Shown: positions 41,518 through 51,886 of the stretch, in pieces | How the letters are laid out: each line of letters opens with the position of its first letter | Position numbering within the stretch: the stretch's first letter is position 1 | NCBI RefSeq assembly: GCF_030864355.1 | Contig: NC_083398.1 | Location: 1,860,001-1,924,000 of the forward strand | Source of the DNA: Cutaneotrichosporon cavernicola | Lineage: Eukaryota > Basidiomycota > Tremellomycetes > Trichosporonales > Trichosporonaceae | Length of the DNA stretch: 64,000 nucleotides | Direction: 5' to 3' | Notes under the pieces: generated by a model | What the model was told of the DNA's origin: nothing | Seen by the model: only the letters and a program-made list of their open reading frames with translations | Database searches by the model: none | Program-made: the position numbers and the translations under genes

Positions 41518-43974
41518 TCATTCTAGCAGGCTCTCGACCACCGTCCAGAAACATTCCTCGTTTTCTCTGAGCGAGTACGACGCCACGAAACGGCGCACGT
41601 CGTCCCCACCTGCTCCCTCAGCACGGAGGCGGTACAAGACTCCAGCAATGCGGCGGGCAGCATGTGGCGGAACGCCAAAGTCGTGGTTGTCAGTACCCGC
41701 TCCCTCCGTGCCCTCCGCCCCCTCCTCGTTCCCGCTGTCGCTGTCGCTGTCCCAGCTCCCTGCCTTTGGGCTCTCACAAACTATCTCCTCGTCACTCCCC
41801 ATAGGCTCCCCGTCCCCGTCTCCGGCGACCGCACGGATCCACCACACTCGCACCGCAAGCAAGACCGCACGCAGGCCTGCCTCGTCTGCGGCAGCCGAGC
41901 CCGTGCGGCGGTCCACCACCCGGCCCTTGGGGTCGATCACAGCCGACCAGCCCACTTCACGAGCAGCCCACGCGGCATACACCTCGGCAGTTGCACGAAG
42001 CGCCGCCTCACCAGTCGTGCGCATACCCGAGCGCGGGTCGGGTCGGGGAGTGGCGGGTACGATCCGCGAGGATCGGGGGTACGTGGACGCACGCGTGTAG
42101 GTGCGGTATGACATCAGGCGAAGGCTGCACAGTGACTCGGGTGAGGCGTGTGGGGCCGTGGGAGAGAAGTACGACCCCGGGCTGTTGCGTGCTGTCATCG
42201 GGGTCAGGCGAGGGGCCAGCTCGGCACGCGCGAGAGCGGCAGAGGCTATGGCGAAGAGGAGATCAGACTTGCGTCTCGCGCACTCGTATGGGGCCAGGTT
42301 GGCTCCGGAGAGCAGGGACAGCGCGAGCTTGTATCCTTTGCCAGCGATGGCGAGCTCGTTCCATTGCACCTGAGAGGGTAGGAGTGGTGTTTCCTTGCCG
42401 TTCGGCGAGTCGTCCAAGCTCGGACTGCGGAGGAGTGGGGGTCGCATGGCCTGCCGCGCCGGATTGAGGGGGGACAGCGCGAGTGGCGGGTTCTGTGGAC
42501 TCAGTGACTGCATCAGGGGACGCGGAGATCGCTGTGCGAGTATGAGAGGTGGTGGAGGTGGGGCCCGCTTGCGTGGCAATATGACCGATGCCGGGTCGGG
42601 TATGGCTGGAGCCAGGTCTTCCTCCTCGGGTTCCTCTGGGATGGGCGGGGAGCTGGTGGAGGAGGACCACGACCCCGAACTCGAGACTAGCCCTGGTGTG
42701 GGGTCTGGTGGGGAGAACGTCGCGTACTGCGGTGTTGCCAGTGTTGCTGACACTGGGGAGATGGCGAAGCCTGCGCTGCGAGGGCTCATGATCCCAGGTG
42801 TCGAGGGTTGCGGCTCTCTGAACACGCTGAGGGCGGAAGCATGCATGACACGTGCGTCCGCGAGGAGCTTGGCAGCTTCCGCAGCCTGTTCCGCTGCAGT
42901 GGCACCACGGCTCCCGCGCAGCCGCTGGGCGAGGTCGCGGGTCTGAGAAGCGAGAGTGGCGAGGTCTGCGATCAGGTCGTCCCAGCTGACGTCGTCCCAG
43001 CGGGTATAGTACGCTAGGCGGTTGGTTGCGATACGTGCGCCCACAATCTGAATATGAGTCAGCAGTGCAGGTGCACGCGCTAAGGTGGCCATGTTGCCGG
43101 CGTGCGTAAGCGCGTGGTCCGCCAGCTTGGCGTGGGGCTCGGCAGCCTTGGGATCGCTCAGAGTACTGACTGCCGCTGCCGCCTCGGCGAGGGCCAGAAA
43201 GGTAGCGGCGAGCGCTGGTGCTTCGAGTTCAAAATTCGCCTTGGAGAGTGTGGAAGCGCGGTCCATCCGTTCCGCGGCAACGTCCTCGAACGCGTCCAGA
43301 GCTTCTACGGCAGCCTCCCCAGCTTCCGAGTTCAGGTCATCGGCGGGCATGCGGAGGAGTGCAGACAGGCGTGCACAGATCGCCGCGCGCACCTCGAGTG
43401 CTGGTCCGTCGCCGGTTGCGAGCGCCCGCGCAATGCGGAGGAGGACCCCCGCCTCGGCGGGGCGAAAGTGGGCTGAAAGATGGTAGAGGACCGTGGCGAG
43501 ACGGAGCTCAGCTCCTCCTCCCGGCTGCAGGGCGAGTGCAGTTTTAAAATGCGCGGCGGCGGCGCGGAGGTGGCGACCCGAACTAGGCCCCACATGGCCG
43601 AGCGCCTGTGAGCGCGCTTCGTGCGAAATGCCCGCTGGTCTCAGCTTATTCAGATTGAAACGGCACTCACCCTCGATGCAGGCGGGGTAGTCTCTATGGC
43701 CGGTGCGTATGCGTGGGCTGAGTGGGGTGGGTGCCTTGTTGGTTCTTCGGGGGAAGCGGAGGGGGGGGAGCCGGGGGAAGGGGGGGAGTGGTGTTGGTGG
43801 GGGTACCTGGGGTGAGTACATCTGGGGTACGGGGCCAGATATGGATGTTCGAGGTGATGTGGTGTCGGAGTTGGTGTTTGGTTTTGAGTCGTCACGGCTT
43901 TGTGTTGGGGTGAGTGAGTAGTCACTTGCAAAGAGCGACGAGGATCGAGACATGTTGATTGTAGCTTCTGCCAT
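41518..43974 (-). CDS. Large helical-repeat protein of unknown function
   Basis: About 806-818 residues. A 36-nt segment (43670-43635) has a GTGAGT donor and GCTGAGACCAG acceptor and is in frame, so removal or retention changes only 12 residues; I favour splicing. The first 90 residues are Pro/Ser-rich. Residues 95-400 are Ala/Leu-rich helices with TPR-like spacing (AHFKTALALQPGGGAELRLA, VLLRIARALATGDGPA, LADHALTHAGNMATLARAP). A 150-residue Pro/Ser linker follows, then a second helical part (YKLALSLLSGANLAPYECAR, ALRATAEVYAAWAAREVGW) and a 60-residue acidic insert before the end. No named domain; fungal-specific scaffold is a guess. Base composition is strongly GC at third positions, causing large antisense ORFs. 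Confidence 0.82.
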   Translation of the reverse strand: MAEATINMSRSSSLFASDYSLTPTQSRDDSKPNTNSDTTSPRTSISGPVPQMYSPQVPPPTPLPPFPRLPPLRFPRRTNKAPTPLSPRIRTGHRDYPACIEGECRFNLNKLRPAGISHEARSQALGHVGPSSGRHLRAAAAHFKTALALQPGGGAELRLATVLYHLSAHFRPAEAGVLLRIARALATGDGPALEVRAAICARLSALLRMPADDLNSEAGEAAVEALDAFEDVAAERMDRASTLSKANFELEAPALAATFLALAEAAAAVSTLSDPKAAEPHAKLADHALTHAGNMATLARAPALLTHIQIVGARIATNRLAYYTRWDDVSWDDLIADLATLASQTRDLAQRLRGSRGATAAEQAAEAAKLLADARVMHASALSVFREPQPSTPGIMSPRSAGFAISPVSATLATPQYATFSPPDPTPGLVSSSGSWSSSTSSPPIPEEPEEEDLAPAIPDPASVILPRKRAPPPPPLILAQRSPRPLMQSLSPQNPPLALSPLNPARQAMRPPLLRSPSLDDSPNGKETPLLPSQVQWNELAIAGKGYKLALSLLSGANLAPYECARRKSDLLFAIASAALARAELAPRLTPMTARNSPGSYFSPTAPHASPESLCSLRLMSYRTYTRASTYPRSSRIVPATPRPDPRSGMRTTGEAALRATAEVYAAWAAREVGWSAVIDPKGRVVDRRTGSAAADEAGLRAVLLAVRVWWIRAVAGDGDGEPMGSDEEIVCESPKAGSWDSDSDSGNEEGAEGTEGAGTDNHDFGVPPHAARRIAGVLYRLRAEGAGGDDVRRFVASYSLRENEECFWTVVESLLE

Positions 43975-44283
43975 TCTGATGAGCCGTGGTCGTCGGGGAT
44001 CGGGCTGTGTTTGGGGGGAATGGAGATTGTTAATAGGAGCAGTGCTCGTGTGTGACTGCTTCCACTGGCAAGGGGGACGGATGTGGATCGAAGCCTCACA
44101 GCGTGAGAGAGCTAGGGAGACTGAGGCTGGAAATGGGTGGCGGTGGCTGAGAGGGTTCGACTTGGACGTGTGGGTGGGTCATGACATTGACATTCCCAGT
44201 TGGAAGCGCACGCAACGCCACGTGATGTTGCAGTGGAACGGGGAGTACCGGAGTGCGGGTTGTGTGATGCAAGAGATCAAGAC

Positions 44284-44317
44284 GAGATTGAGATTGAGAT
44301 TGAGATTGAGATTGAGA
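44284..44317. repeat. GAGATT microsatellite
   Basis: Five GAGATT units in tandem, followed by GAGAGAAT. Confidence 0.92.
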
Positions 44318-44635
44318 GAATGGAAAAGACAAAGTTAAGAGACGACGTTTGTTGAATGTAAGCCACCTCCATCCCGCCTCGGCGCCTTCTGTCCATCCCA
44401 CAGCCCACTTTCAACCTTGCCTTCCTAAATGACGACGCCACCGAGTTGCCGAGGTCCCGGAGGCTCACTCCGTAGATCCGTATACATGCTGAACGTAGCC
44501 CACTCCACCTGCCCACCACCCAGATCCTTCTACTGGCCGAGTTGACGGGGCACCGAGGACACATTCCGCGTTTGCGGGGCTGGCATACGTAGCAGCCCAT
44601 TCTCAGGAAACGTTGGCAGCATCTCAGTGCATCTC

Positions 44636-44712
44636 TCAGGCTCAGTTCATCCCTCAGGCTCAGTTCATCTTCAGGCTCAGTTCACCTTCAGGCTCAGTTC
44701 ACCTTCAGGCTG
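44636..44712. repeat. CAGGCTCAGTTCA tandem repeat
   Basis: Four copies of an 18-19-nt unit (CAGGCTCAGTTCAYCYTT) plus a fifth partial copy. Confidence 0.88.
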
Positions 44713-44948
44713 TCGTACAACGTGTGCTCGCGACCGCTGCATTCGTTGACGCTGCATAGATGGCTGGGTGGCAATTACCAGATTAACAGGCACCAGGAAT
44801 GTTTGTTTTGCGCCTATTTTACGCCATGGCCACCAGCCCGCCTAATTGTACATTGTGAGGAATGTAGGCGCGCGTGACGCACTGACCCTCGTCCGCGTCT
44901 GTTGACGCGCTCCCGATCGCGCTTCTCACTAACCAACATTCACATATC

Positions 44949-46066
44949 ATGGCCGCCGCTGTCCAGTCATCCACAAACCTCTTCAGGCGGCTGGCATGGA
45001 GCGCTACTGTGCCGCTGAACATCCGTCTGGCGGCCGCTGGTGGGCCCGTTGACCAGTACTTTGTGAGTGGGGGGGGGGAAGGGTGAGGGGGGGGAAGGGT
45101 GAGGGGGTGGGAGGGAGGGAGGGAGGGAGGGAGGGAGGGAGGGAGGGAGGGAGGGAGGGTGAACTCGTCAGATCGACTGGGTTGTTGTCCACACCGTCCG
45201 TATCCTAGATGATCTAGATGCCTCCTGTGTTGTTCTATCCACACTAACCGCAGATCCAAGCTCCGCGATACACGTACCTCGCCCTCCTTCTGCCAACCAT
45301 CCGTGAACACCTAGTCGAGCTCGCCCTCGACGACGAAGCACTTGCCCGTACAAACGAGTCTGAATGGTGGTTTGAGCTAGACGCATCCGACTCGCCCTTC
45401 CCCAGCGACGCGGTTCGCTGGCACTGGCCACTCGACTTGGTGGACCTGTGCGCGACCATGTTGCGCCCCGCCTCGTCTCAATCGGAATCCGAACATCCTA
45501 TCCGTCTCATTCTGCATCTGTCGGGAGCTCCGGGAGACAAGCTCGCTGTTCCGCCAACAGTGGAGGCTGTGAAGACGCATTTCGTGAGCCAGGTCAAGGA
45601 GGCCGATTTCGTGCGGTGGGGGAATACGAAGCGGGTGACGGGGTTGCGCAGGGCCGACCTTGAGGCAGGGTGGGATGGCGTCGTGGCCGGCGATTACGAT
45701 TTACACCATCGCATGGCAGGGCGGATTGTACCACTGCCGATTCCGGCCAGTCCGCCAACTAGCCCTCAACCCGACAAGATCGATAGCGCATATTCGGCGC
45801 GCAGCCTCCCCATCAAAGTCTACCTGCCAGACGGAGCGGTCGCGATACAGGCCCCGGTGGCGCCGCTTACGGACGGACAGCCTACAACTCTCCTCCAGAT
45901 GCTCCGCACTATGCTGCCGCTCCTCTTCGAGAATGGATACGGGGCAGCGCAGCCTATTGCCCAGGGTATCCTCCTGCCGCCGGACGCCGACGTCGCATGG
46001 CTCGCGGCATGCATGGCGGGCGCGGACGGGTGGCTGCGTATCGGCATCCGTCTCGTCGCCGAATAG
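44949..46066 (+). CDS. ATG5: Autophagy protein 5
   Basis: Acceptor of the ubiquitin-like Atg12; the Atg12-Atg5/Atg16 complex drives Atg8 lipidation on the phagophore. Exons 44949-45062 and 45254-46066 give 308 residues. The N-terminus (FRRLAWSATVPLNIRLA, then IQAPRYTYLALLLPTIREHL) matches the UblA start of Atg5. The middle has EWWFELDASD and VRWHWPLDLV. The Atg12-accepting lysine lies in VKEADFVRWGN (Lys153; Lys149 in yeast). The C-terminal UblB part has LPIKVYLPDGAVAIQ and ends in a GWLRIGIRLV strand. The 191-nt intron contains a long G-rich GGGA array. Confidence 0.95.
45066..45160 (+). repeat. G-rich GGGA array in the ATG5 intron
   Basis: Begins 3 nt after the donor site. Ten consecutive Gs, then GGGGAAGGGTGAG units, then about twelve GGGA repeats (45113-45159). 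On the transcript this is the G-rich strand, so RNA G-quadruplexes are possible. Confidence 0.9.
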
Positions 46067-46164
46067 CCGAGTAGTGTACTATAATGTAATACCATGTCTA
46101 GTTATACCTCACAGTTGGGCCTAAGCACCCCTAGTCACTGAGCACCCCTAAGCACTGAGCATCC

Positions 46165-48494
46165 CTAAGCACCCTCGGTGAAGAGTCCCGCGGGCAGGTC
46201 GAACCAGTTGTGCAGGTCGCCCAGGAGGGGTTGTACGGCCCACGCCGGGAGGTGGCTGAGGCTCACATCTGGCGGGGAGACGTACGGTGTCGCTTCGCCG
46301 TTCGCGCCGACGGCCGAGTAAGCTGTGCGCCGGAGGTCGAGAAGCACGTGGATCGCGTCTGGAAGGGAGGGGTTTGCCTCGGCATCGTATGCGCTCCCGG
46401 TCGACCACTTTCGTTTGGCGCGTTCGAGGAGATTGGTGTATTGGTCTGGGGTTAGTCCCGAGCTGACGAGGAGGAGGGAGGGTAGGTGCGTGGGAGGGAG
46501 GGTGGGTAGGTGCGTGGGATGACCGAGGAGGGCCACTCACTGGCTAAACTCCAATACGGCGCCTGTTCCTTGAGCGCCGCGAGAATCTCCTCAAACTCGG
46601 TACACGGGGCATCGCGATGCGCCAGAAAGTCATTGACGAAGAGTACGCGCGCTGCGACCCAAGTGCTCCAAACAAAGAGCGGCGAGCTAGAGTGTATGAA
46701 TCCCAGCTCACGCGCCGCCCCACAGAGCTGAGCAAGTGCGCGTGCGGATGTGATGCAGGTATCGCCATACGGTTGTGGCGGGGTTCCGGTGCCGAGGGCG
46801 GGGTAGGCGTAGTACGCGTTGAGTTTGAGCAAAGTTGCGTGGTAGATTGCTTGCTGGGGTCAGGGAGGGAGGGAGGGTGGGGCTCACAATGACAAGACTC
46901 ATGCTGCCAGCCTCGAGGTCGGGGAGGTCGGCGAACCATCTCCGTGCGGCGGTCGTTAGTGTCATCGTCATATCTTTCCTGTGCTCGACTTGTCGCGCGT
47001 CGTTGGGCTCGACTGTACGTGTTTGTAATGTATGTGCACGGCCGAGGAGGTCGAGCGCTTCGACGAGGTATGCCATTGGACTGAGTTGTGATGGATCGGG
47101 CACGGCGTCACGGTGCAGCACAGGCTTGAAGAGAGGCGTGGTTTGCCATTCCTGACGTGAGCGATATATTTATCATCAGCCTCTACGCGACTCACAGTCC
47201 CCAACCACAGCTCGTCACGACACGGCAAGCACCGTTTAATCTCAAAGTCAGGGAGCGCAAAGTCCCATCCTGTCGATACACATGCGTATCGATCGAGACA
47301 GAAGATGAGCCAGAACAGCCGCCTCCGCGCCTCGTCTTCCCCCCAATCTGCTGGTGGGGGGATGATACTTGTCCTGCTCAAACTGTGTGGCGGTGTCTTT
47401 CCGGAACGTTCGTCTTCGGTGATCAATCCAAGGTGAACCGCGCTTCGAGTGAGGAGGGCGAGGATTCCCCATGACGATGGTCCTTGTTCGCTCCCGATCA
47501 AATCTAGAGCTAGGAGAGCTAATGCTTGCACGGAGGAAATGGAGGTACTCTCAATGGCATGGGAGAGGACATGGGATTTTGCTGTTTGGCGATACTGCTG
47601 CTTTGTTGAGGCTATGCGGGGGTCATTGGAGAGACGGAGGGTGACGACGACAATGGCGTAGACGATAATGTTCCATGGTGCTGTGAAGGATTGGGGAGGG
47701 ATAATGGGAGCCCATGGCGCAATATGAGAAAAGTAGAGCGCAATCAAGTCGCGCACAATGTCGTCTGGCGGGAGGAGGTGGGGATCAAGAAAGGATGCGG
47801 CGCTGGCAGGAGACTTGAAGCCCAAGTCGAGGGCCATTTCGGGGGAGATTAGGTCCATCGGCGTGGCTGAGAACGGGAGTGCCGAGGGGCCGCAAGATCC
47901 AGAGGGCCCCGAGGCAGAGGGCCATTGTGAGGGGGAGGGGATGTGAGCTTGGGAGGGGGAGGGGATAAGAGGTTGGGAGGGGGAGGGGATGTGAGGTTGG
48001 GAGTGGGACCGAGGTTGAGGGAGGGACATTGCGGCAAACCGCGCTTCGTGTTCGGCCAGTTGGGCTTCCTGCGCCAACACACGCTCTTCAAGTGCCTCGA
48101 CGCGTTTCGTCATGTCTGTCCCTGTGCCGGGTCGAAGGCCAGGCTTGAGCTTGACGGGATACACGCATTCGGCGGGGTTTTTCGCGCAGTTGTCGCAGGT
48201 TGGTTTGGTCGAGTCGCATTCTGGTGTCAGGGGGGGGTAGGGTGGGGTGGGTGGGTGAGGAGGAGGCGGGAGGAGGGGGGGAAGGAGGGGGGGAAGGAGG
48301 GGGAGGGACCTCGACGTACTGATCTTCCGCGCCCTACACGGCGTACAAGTGATTGCCAGTGGTCGATCTTCACTTCGTCGCCGCTTGGCGTGCGGAGCGT
48401 GTCCTTGGGCTGGCGCCGGCGAATATCGCGGGCCCGCAAGGTGTGCCATCTGCGCATGTGTTGGTGTGGGCGGAGGATCGCCCCAGCGTCCCAT
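46165..48494 (-). CDS. Zn2Cys6 transcription factor with fungal_trans domain
   Basis: Five exons (48494-48320, 48220-47196, 47151-46888, 46853-46541, 46445-46165) give 685 residues. The zinc cluster Cys50, 53, 60, 67, 70, 77 (C-x2-C-x6-C-x6-C-x2-C-x6-C) is split by a 99-nt pyrimidine-rich intron after RKI. A coiled-coil dimerisation stretch follows (VEALEERVLAQEAQLAEHEARF), then a PSPSQ-rich linker made of short repeats. The fungal_trans middle homology region is visible in ALALLALDLIGSEQGPSSWGILALLTRSAVHLGL and ARRRLFWLIFCLDRYACVSTG. Relatives include xylanolytic and sugar-pathway activators, but specificity is unknown. It ends only 98 bp from the ATG5 stop in convergent orientation. Confidence 0.9.
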
Positions 48495-48948
48495 GGTGAA
48501 TGTGAGATTGCAAGTTGAGAGATACAAGTTTGGTTGAGCTCGGACTAGGATTGTGCCGAGATATGGCAATTGGTCCCGCGAGGAGAGGTGGGCGGTTCCG
48601 TAAAGCGCGGAGCGGGTGTGGGATAACCGCGTTCGTCAGCGCCGCGCAGCGCTCGCATCGACGGAGACGGGATCAAATGTCGCCGACTCGATGGAAGCTC
48701 AATCGCCGGGTCGGGCCCTGCGGCTGACACTGACTGTTGCGCTCGCCAGCCTTCTGCGCCTTCACCCCTCGCTCGCTCTTCACCCCTCTCTTCCCCCTGC
48801 TCACCCCTCACCAACCCCTCGCCCGCTCTCGCCTCCAAGTGCTTCGCAATGTGCATGCTATACCAATGCTTGTCGCCGTACACAGTAGTACTACACTAAT
48901 CCTACACTCATACAATCGTAAGTCATAATGCGACGGGCCGGCAGGTCA
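48495..48948. other. Intergenic region, nothing recognised
   Basis: Promoter of the Zn2Cys6 gene and 3' end of the ERT1-like gene, with a CTCACCCCTC-rich patch near 48765-48825. Confidence 0.5.
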
Positions 48949-50766
48949 CTATGCCATCGCCTCAGCCGGGATGGGAAGGAACTGCCCAATGATGACAGAC
49001 GGCAGGTCGAACACGTCGCGGCGGATAGTAAAGCACGCGGCGCACGGGACCGGCTTGGTGTCGTTCTCGAGGGTGGTTGCCTGGAAAAAGTTTTGGGTCG
49101 TGTTCTCAAATGCGTGCTCGGCAAAGTTCTCCCAGTACTCAATTGTACCAGCCTTGTTGAATAGCTGGTAGATGCAGGTGCGGTTGCGCACAATGTCCTC
49201 CTCCTTCTTGCCAACCAGTTGGCAGAACTCGGGGGAGACACACACAATCTCGCCAGTACGGCGCCACACCGCGGTGGGGGTCGCCGAGTACGAGATGAGC
49301 TTTTCGAGTTCGATGAGGGTGCGCTGGAAGGAGCGCTCGAGGAAGATCTCGTCATCCTCGCTCATAGGCATCTGGAGGGCGATGAGGGAGGGGCGGAAGG
49401 CGGCCAGCGCACGGACGACACGCAGAATGTCGTTCTTCTCAAAGTTCTGCGTAAGGTACTGCATGAGGATGTGGTAGCCCTCAGTGTAGTCGTAAGGCTT
49501 GAGGACAGTGCGGTACACATCCTCGGGCGTCATTTTGCGCGGCTTGGTCTCAATCTCGATGTGGGGAATCGCGCCCATCTCGTCGTTGCCAGACCACGTG
49601 CTGGGGAACATGGTGGTTGGAGATAGGTCGGCTCCAAGGGCCTGGTGCAGCCCCGAGTCGTTGTGGCCGAGGAAGTCGGTGACACTTGGGGGGTGCGACG
49701 CGTTGGCCGGGTCAGGCAAACCGAGGTTGGACCAGACGGTGGGGGTCGACGCGTCAGTCGTGTTTCCCAAGTCGCCTAATGGGAATGACGGCGACAGCGA
49801 GCCGAACATGGAGTCGAACATCTCGTACTCGAGGTTTGCGGCGGCCGATGCAGTAAAGTCTAGGGTCAGCGGTGGCTCAATGACCGACGATCACGCGACC
49901 CAAGCTGGCGGCGCGCCACAGGGTCATTCAGGTCTGTGCTCGTGACTCACTGAATGGGTTGGTGTCCTGGGCCGACCAGTCGAGCGGCTGTGGCGCGGTC
50001 TGGACTTCGGGTAGGGGCGCCGTGAGCCAAATGTTGTCGGGAACACGGACTGGGTCCATGTTGGGTGGTGGAACAACAACGCCAGGGAGCATTGAAACCG
50101 GGACATGGCCAAAGCTGTTGCCGTGGCTGGGCGGCGAGTGGGAGGGGAACGAGGGGGGCGCGGCCGGCGGTGCGGCTGGCTGCGCGGCGGGGACGGAAAC
50201 TGGGACGGGGCCGGGGCCGGGGACGGGGACGGGCCCGGTGACGGGGGCTGCTGGGCGAGCTGGGGTCAGCTTTGTATACACAAATGGCGCTTGGAATGAC
50301 GACATTGTCGAGAGGAGCCGACGGGCAAACTACTCACCGCGTTCGTCGCCCTCCATGAGGTATTTTGCCTTCTTGCGCACACCCTCGACGCACTGGTCTC
50401 CGATACCCTTCTTGGTGCAGCGGTTACATGGGCGGTCTGGGATCAGCGAATATCCGGGCCGGAGTCCAAGCCCGTGACCGGGGTGTCAGTCGACTCACTC
50501 TCGTCACAGGTGAGGTGGCTCTTTTGGCAAGCGAGGCAGGCCTTTGCGACCTTTTTGCGGGTGACCTTGCCATCTGCATTGCGCTTTGTGTCACCCTTGC
50601 GTGGAGGTGACTTGCGGACTGGGCCGACCTTGGATGGCTGGTTGGCGGTGGAGGAAGGGGAAGAAGACGATTCAGACTCGGACTTGGAGAGCTTGCGGGC
50701 TGCGGCAGTAGTTGTGGCCGAGGGTCCGCTCCAAGAGCCCTGTCGGGGGGCGATTGCGTCGGTCAT
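48949..50766 (-). CDS. ERT1: Ert1/AcuK-type Zn2Cys6 regulator with PAS domain
   Basis: Regulator of gluconeogenesis and non-fermentable carbon use in fungi. Exons 50766-50499, 50436-50338, 50259-49951 and 49859-48949 give 528 residues. The cluster C-x2-C-x6-C-x5-C-x2-C-x8-C (Cys77 to Cys105, [15 protein letters not shown] then RPCNRC) is the Ert1/AcuK/AcuM spacing. The next residues [10 protein letters not shown] are also typical. A Pro/Val/Ala-rich linker follows. The C-terminal half holds [38 protein letters not shown] and a PAS fold beginning [19 protein letters not shown] and ending [14 protein letters not shown]. These are signatures of the family. Orthology to ERT1 rather than RDS2 is likely but not proven. 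Confidence 0.88.
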
Positions 50767-50876
50767 GCCTTGCGGCGGGTATGGGGTTTACTGTTGAGTA
50801 GTGTCGTGGTGGATGACGGTGACTGGGTTGTACTGGGTTGTCCAAGATGAGTTGACGATGGGAAAGAATCGACTAT

Positions 50877-50901
50877 TGGTGGTGGTGGTGGTGGTGGTGG
50901 A
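50877..50901. repeat. GGT trinucleotide run
   Basis: Eight GGT units in tandem, about 110 bp upstream of the ERT1-like start. Confidence 0.92.
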
Positions 50902-51412
50902 GGGCAAGGTTCAAGCAAGCGGGCTGCTTAAACCTCGGGTCTACTCGGCAAAATGACACCAATTGAGACCAAAAGTAACCAAACAGAGACTACGTGAGGG
51001 ATTCGAAGTGTAGTTTTTGTTGACCGGCAATAGAGCGGGGATAATGGGGTAAAGTGCGGGGTATGTGGCGTGTGGATCGGTGGCAGATCGGCCTTTTGAG
51101 TGATCTCGTCGTCGTTGTGGTTTGGTTGATGATCGAGTCAAACGGCGATGGCAGTGGTCGTGTTCAAACTTGACTGATTAAAAGAAGAGAGGGTGTGAGG
51201 AGGCTCTAGATAAGAGGCTCGGTTTCTTGGTGCGCTTGGGGAAAGAAGTTACTGCTGATAGGGCGAACAACCAGAGGGTGGATGGCGGTGACGAGCAAGA
51301 GCCCGTGAGTCTTTGTTGACAAGCGAGGTGGCGCTGGGGCTTGTATAAGGGGTTGAGTGAGATGGGACCGTGTCAGCAAGTAACAACAGTGTGATGACCA
51401 GCTGGCGAGGGA

Positions 51413-51431
51413 GGGGGGGGGGGGGGGGGGG
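51413..51431. repeat. G homopolymer, 19 nt
   Basis: Nineteen consecutive G residues, preceded by GAGGGAG. Length may be imprecise because homopolymers are prone to sequencing error. Confidence 0.85.
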
Positions 51432-51852
51432 TAATGGAAGAAAAGAACGTGCTGGGCTCTTTATGCATTCAGAGTCAAGATGAAAAGACGAACCACACAT
51501 GAAAAGAGAGTAAAAGAGCGCTGAAGTGAGGTCCTGGGACTCGAGAGTGGAGCGGCACGTTGAAGCTTGGGGTAGGCATGCTTGTCCTTTTGCTCCCTGT
51601 CGAGCGGCCAAAGTAGGGTCAGGGGAAGGGGGAAAGTGAGAGTGAGAGGGAAGGTTGACGTTTCCCCCCGTTTGTGCCTGAATACCTGGGTTGCGTAAGT
51701 GTTAACCCTGGCACATCCAAAGGTGGAGAAAATTACCTTGTTAGATCTCCTGGCGTAACAGATCATTTACAAGTCAATGGGTATCACCTCGGAATAGATC
51801 GCATCATGCAAAGTAACAAAGAAGAGTTTACTCGTCGCTGCCAGGACAACAG

Positions 51853-51886
51853 GACCAGATACCAGATACCAGATACCAGATACCAG
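51853..51886. repeat. ACCAGAT tandem repeat
   Basis: Four exact 7-nt units plus ACCAG; intergenic. Confidence 0.92.

Larger units (their letters stand above)
43975..44948. other. Divergent promoter region with two simple repeats
   Basis: 974 bp between the helical-repeat gene and ATG5. Contains a GAGATT repeat (44284-44317) and an 18-19-nt repeat (44636-44712). No gene evident. Confidence 0.55.
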
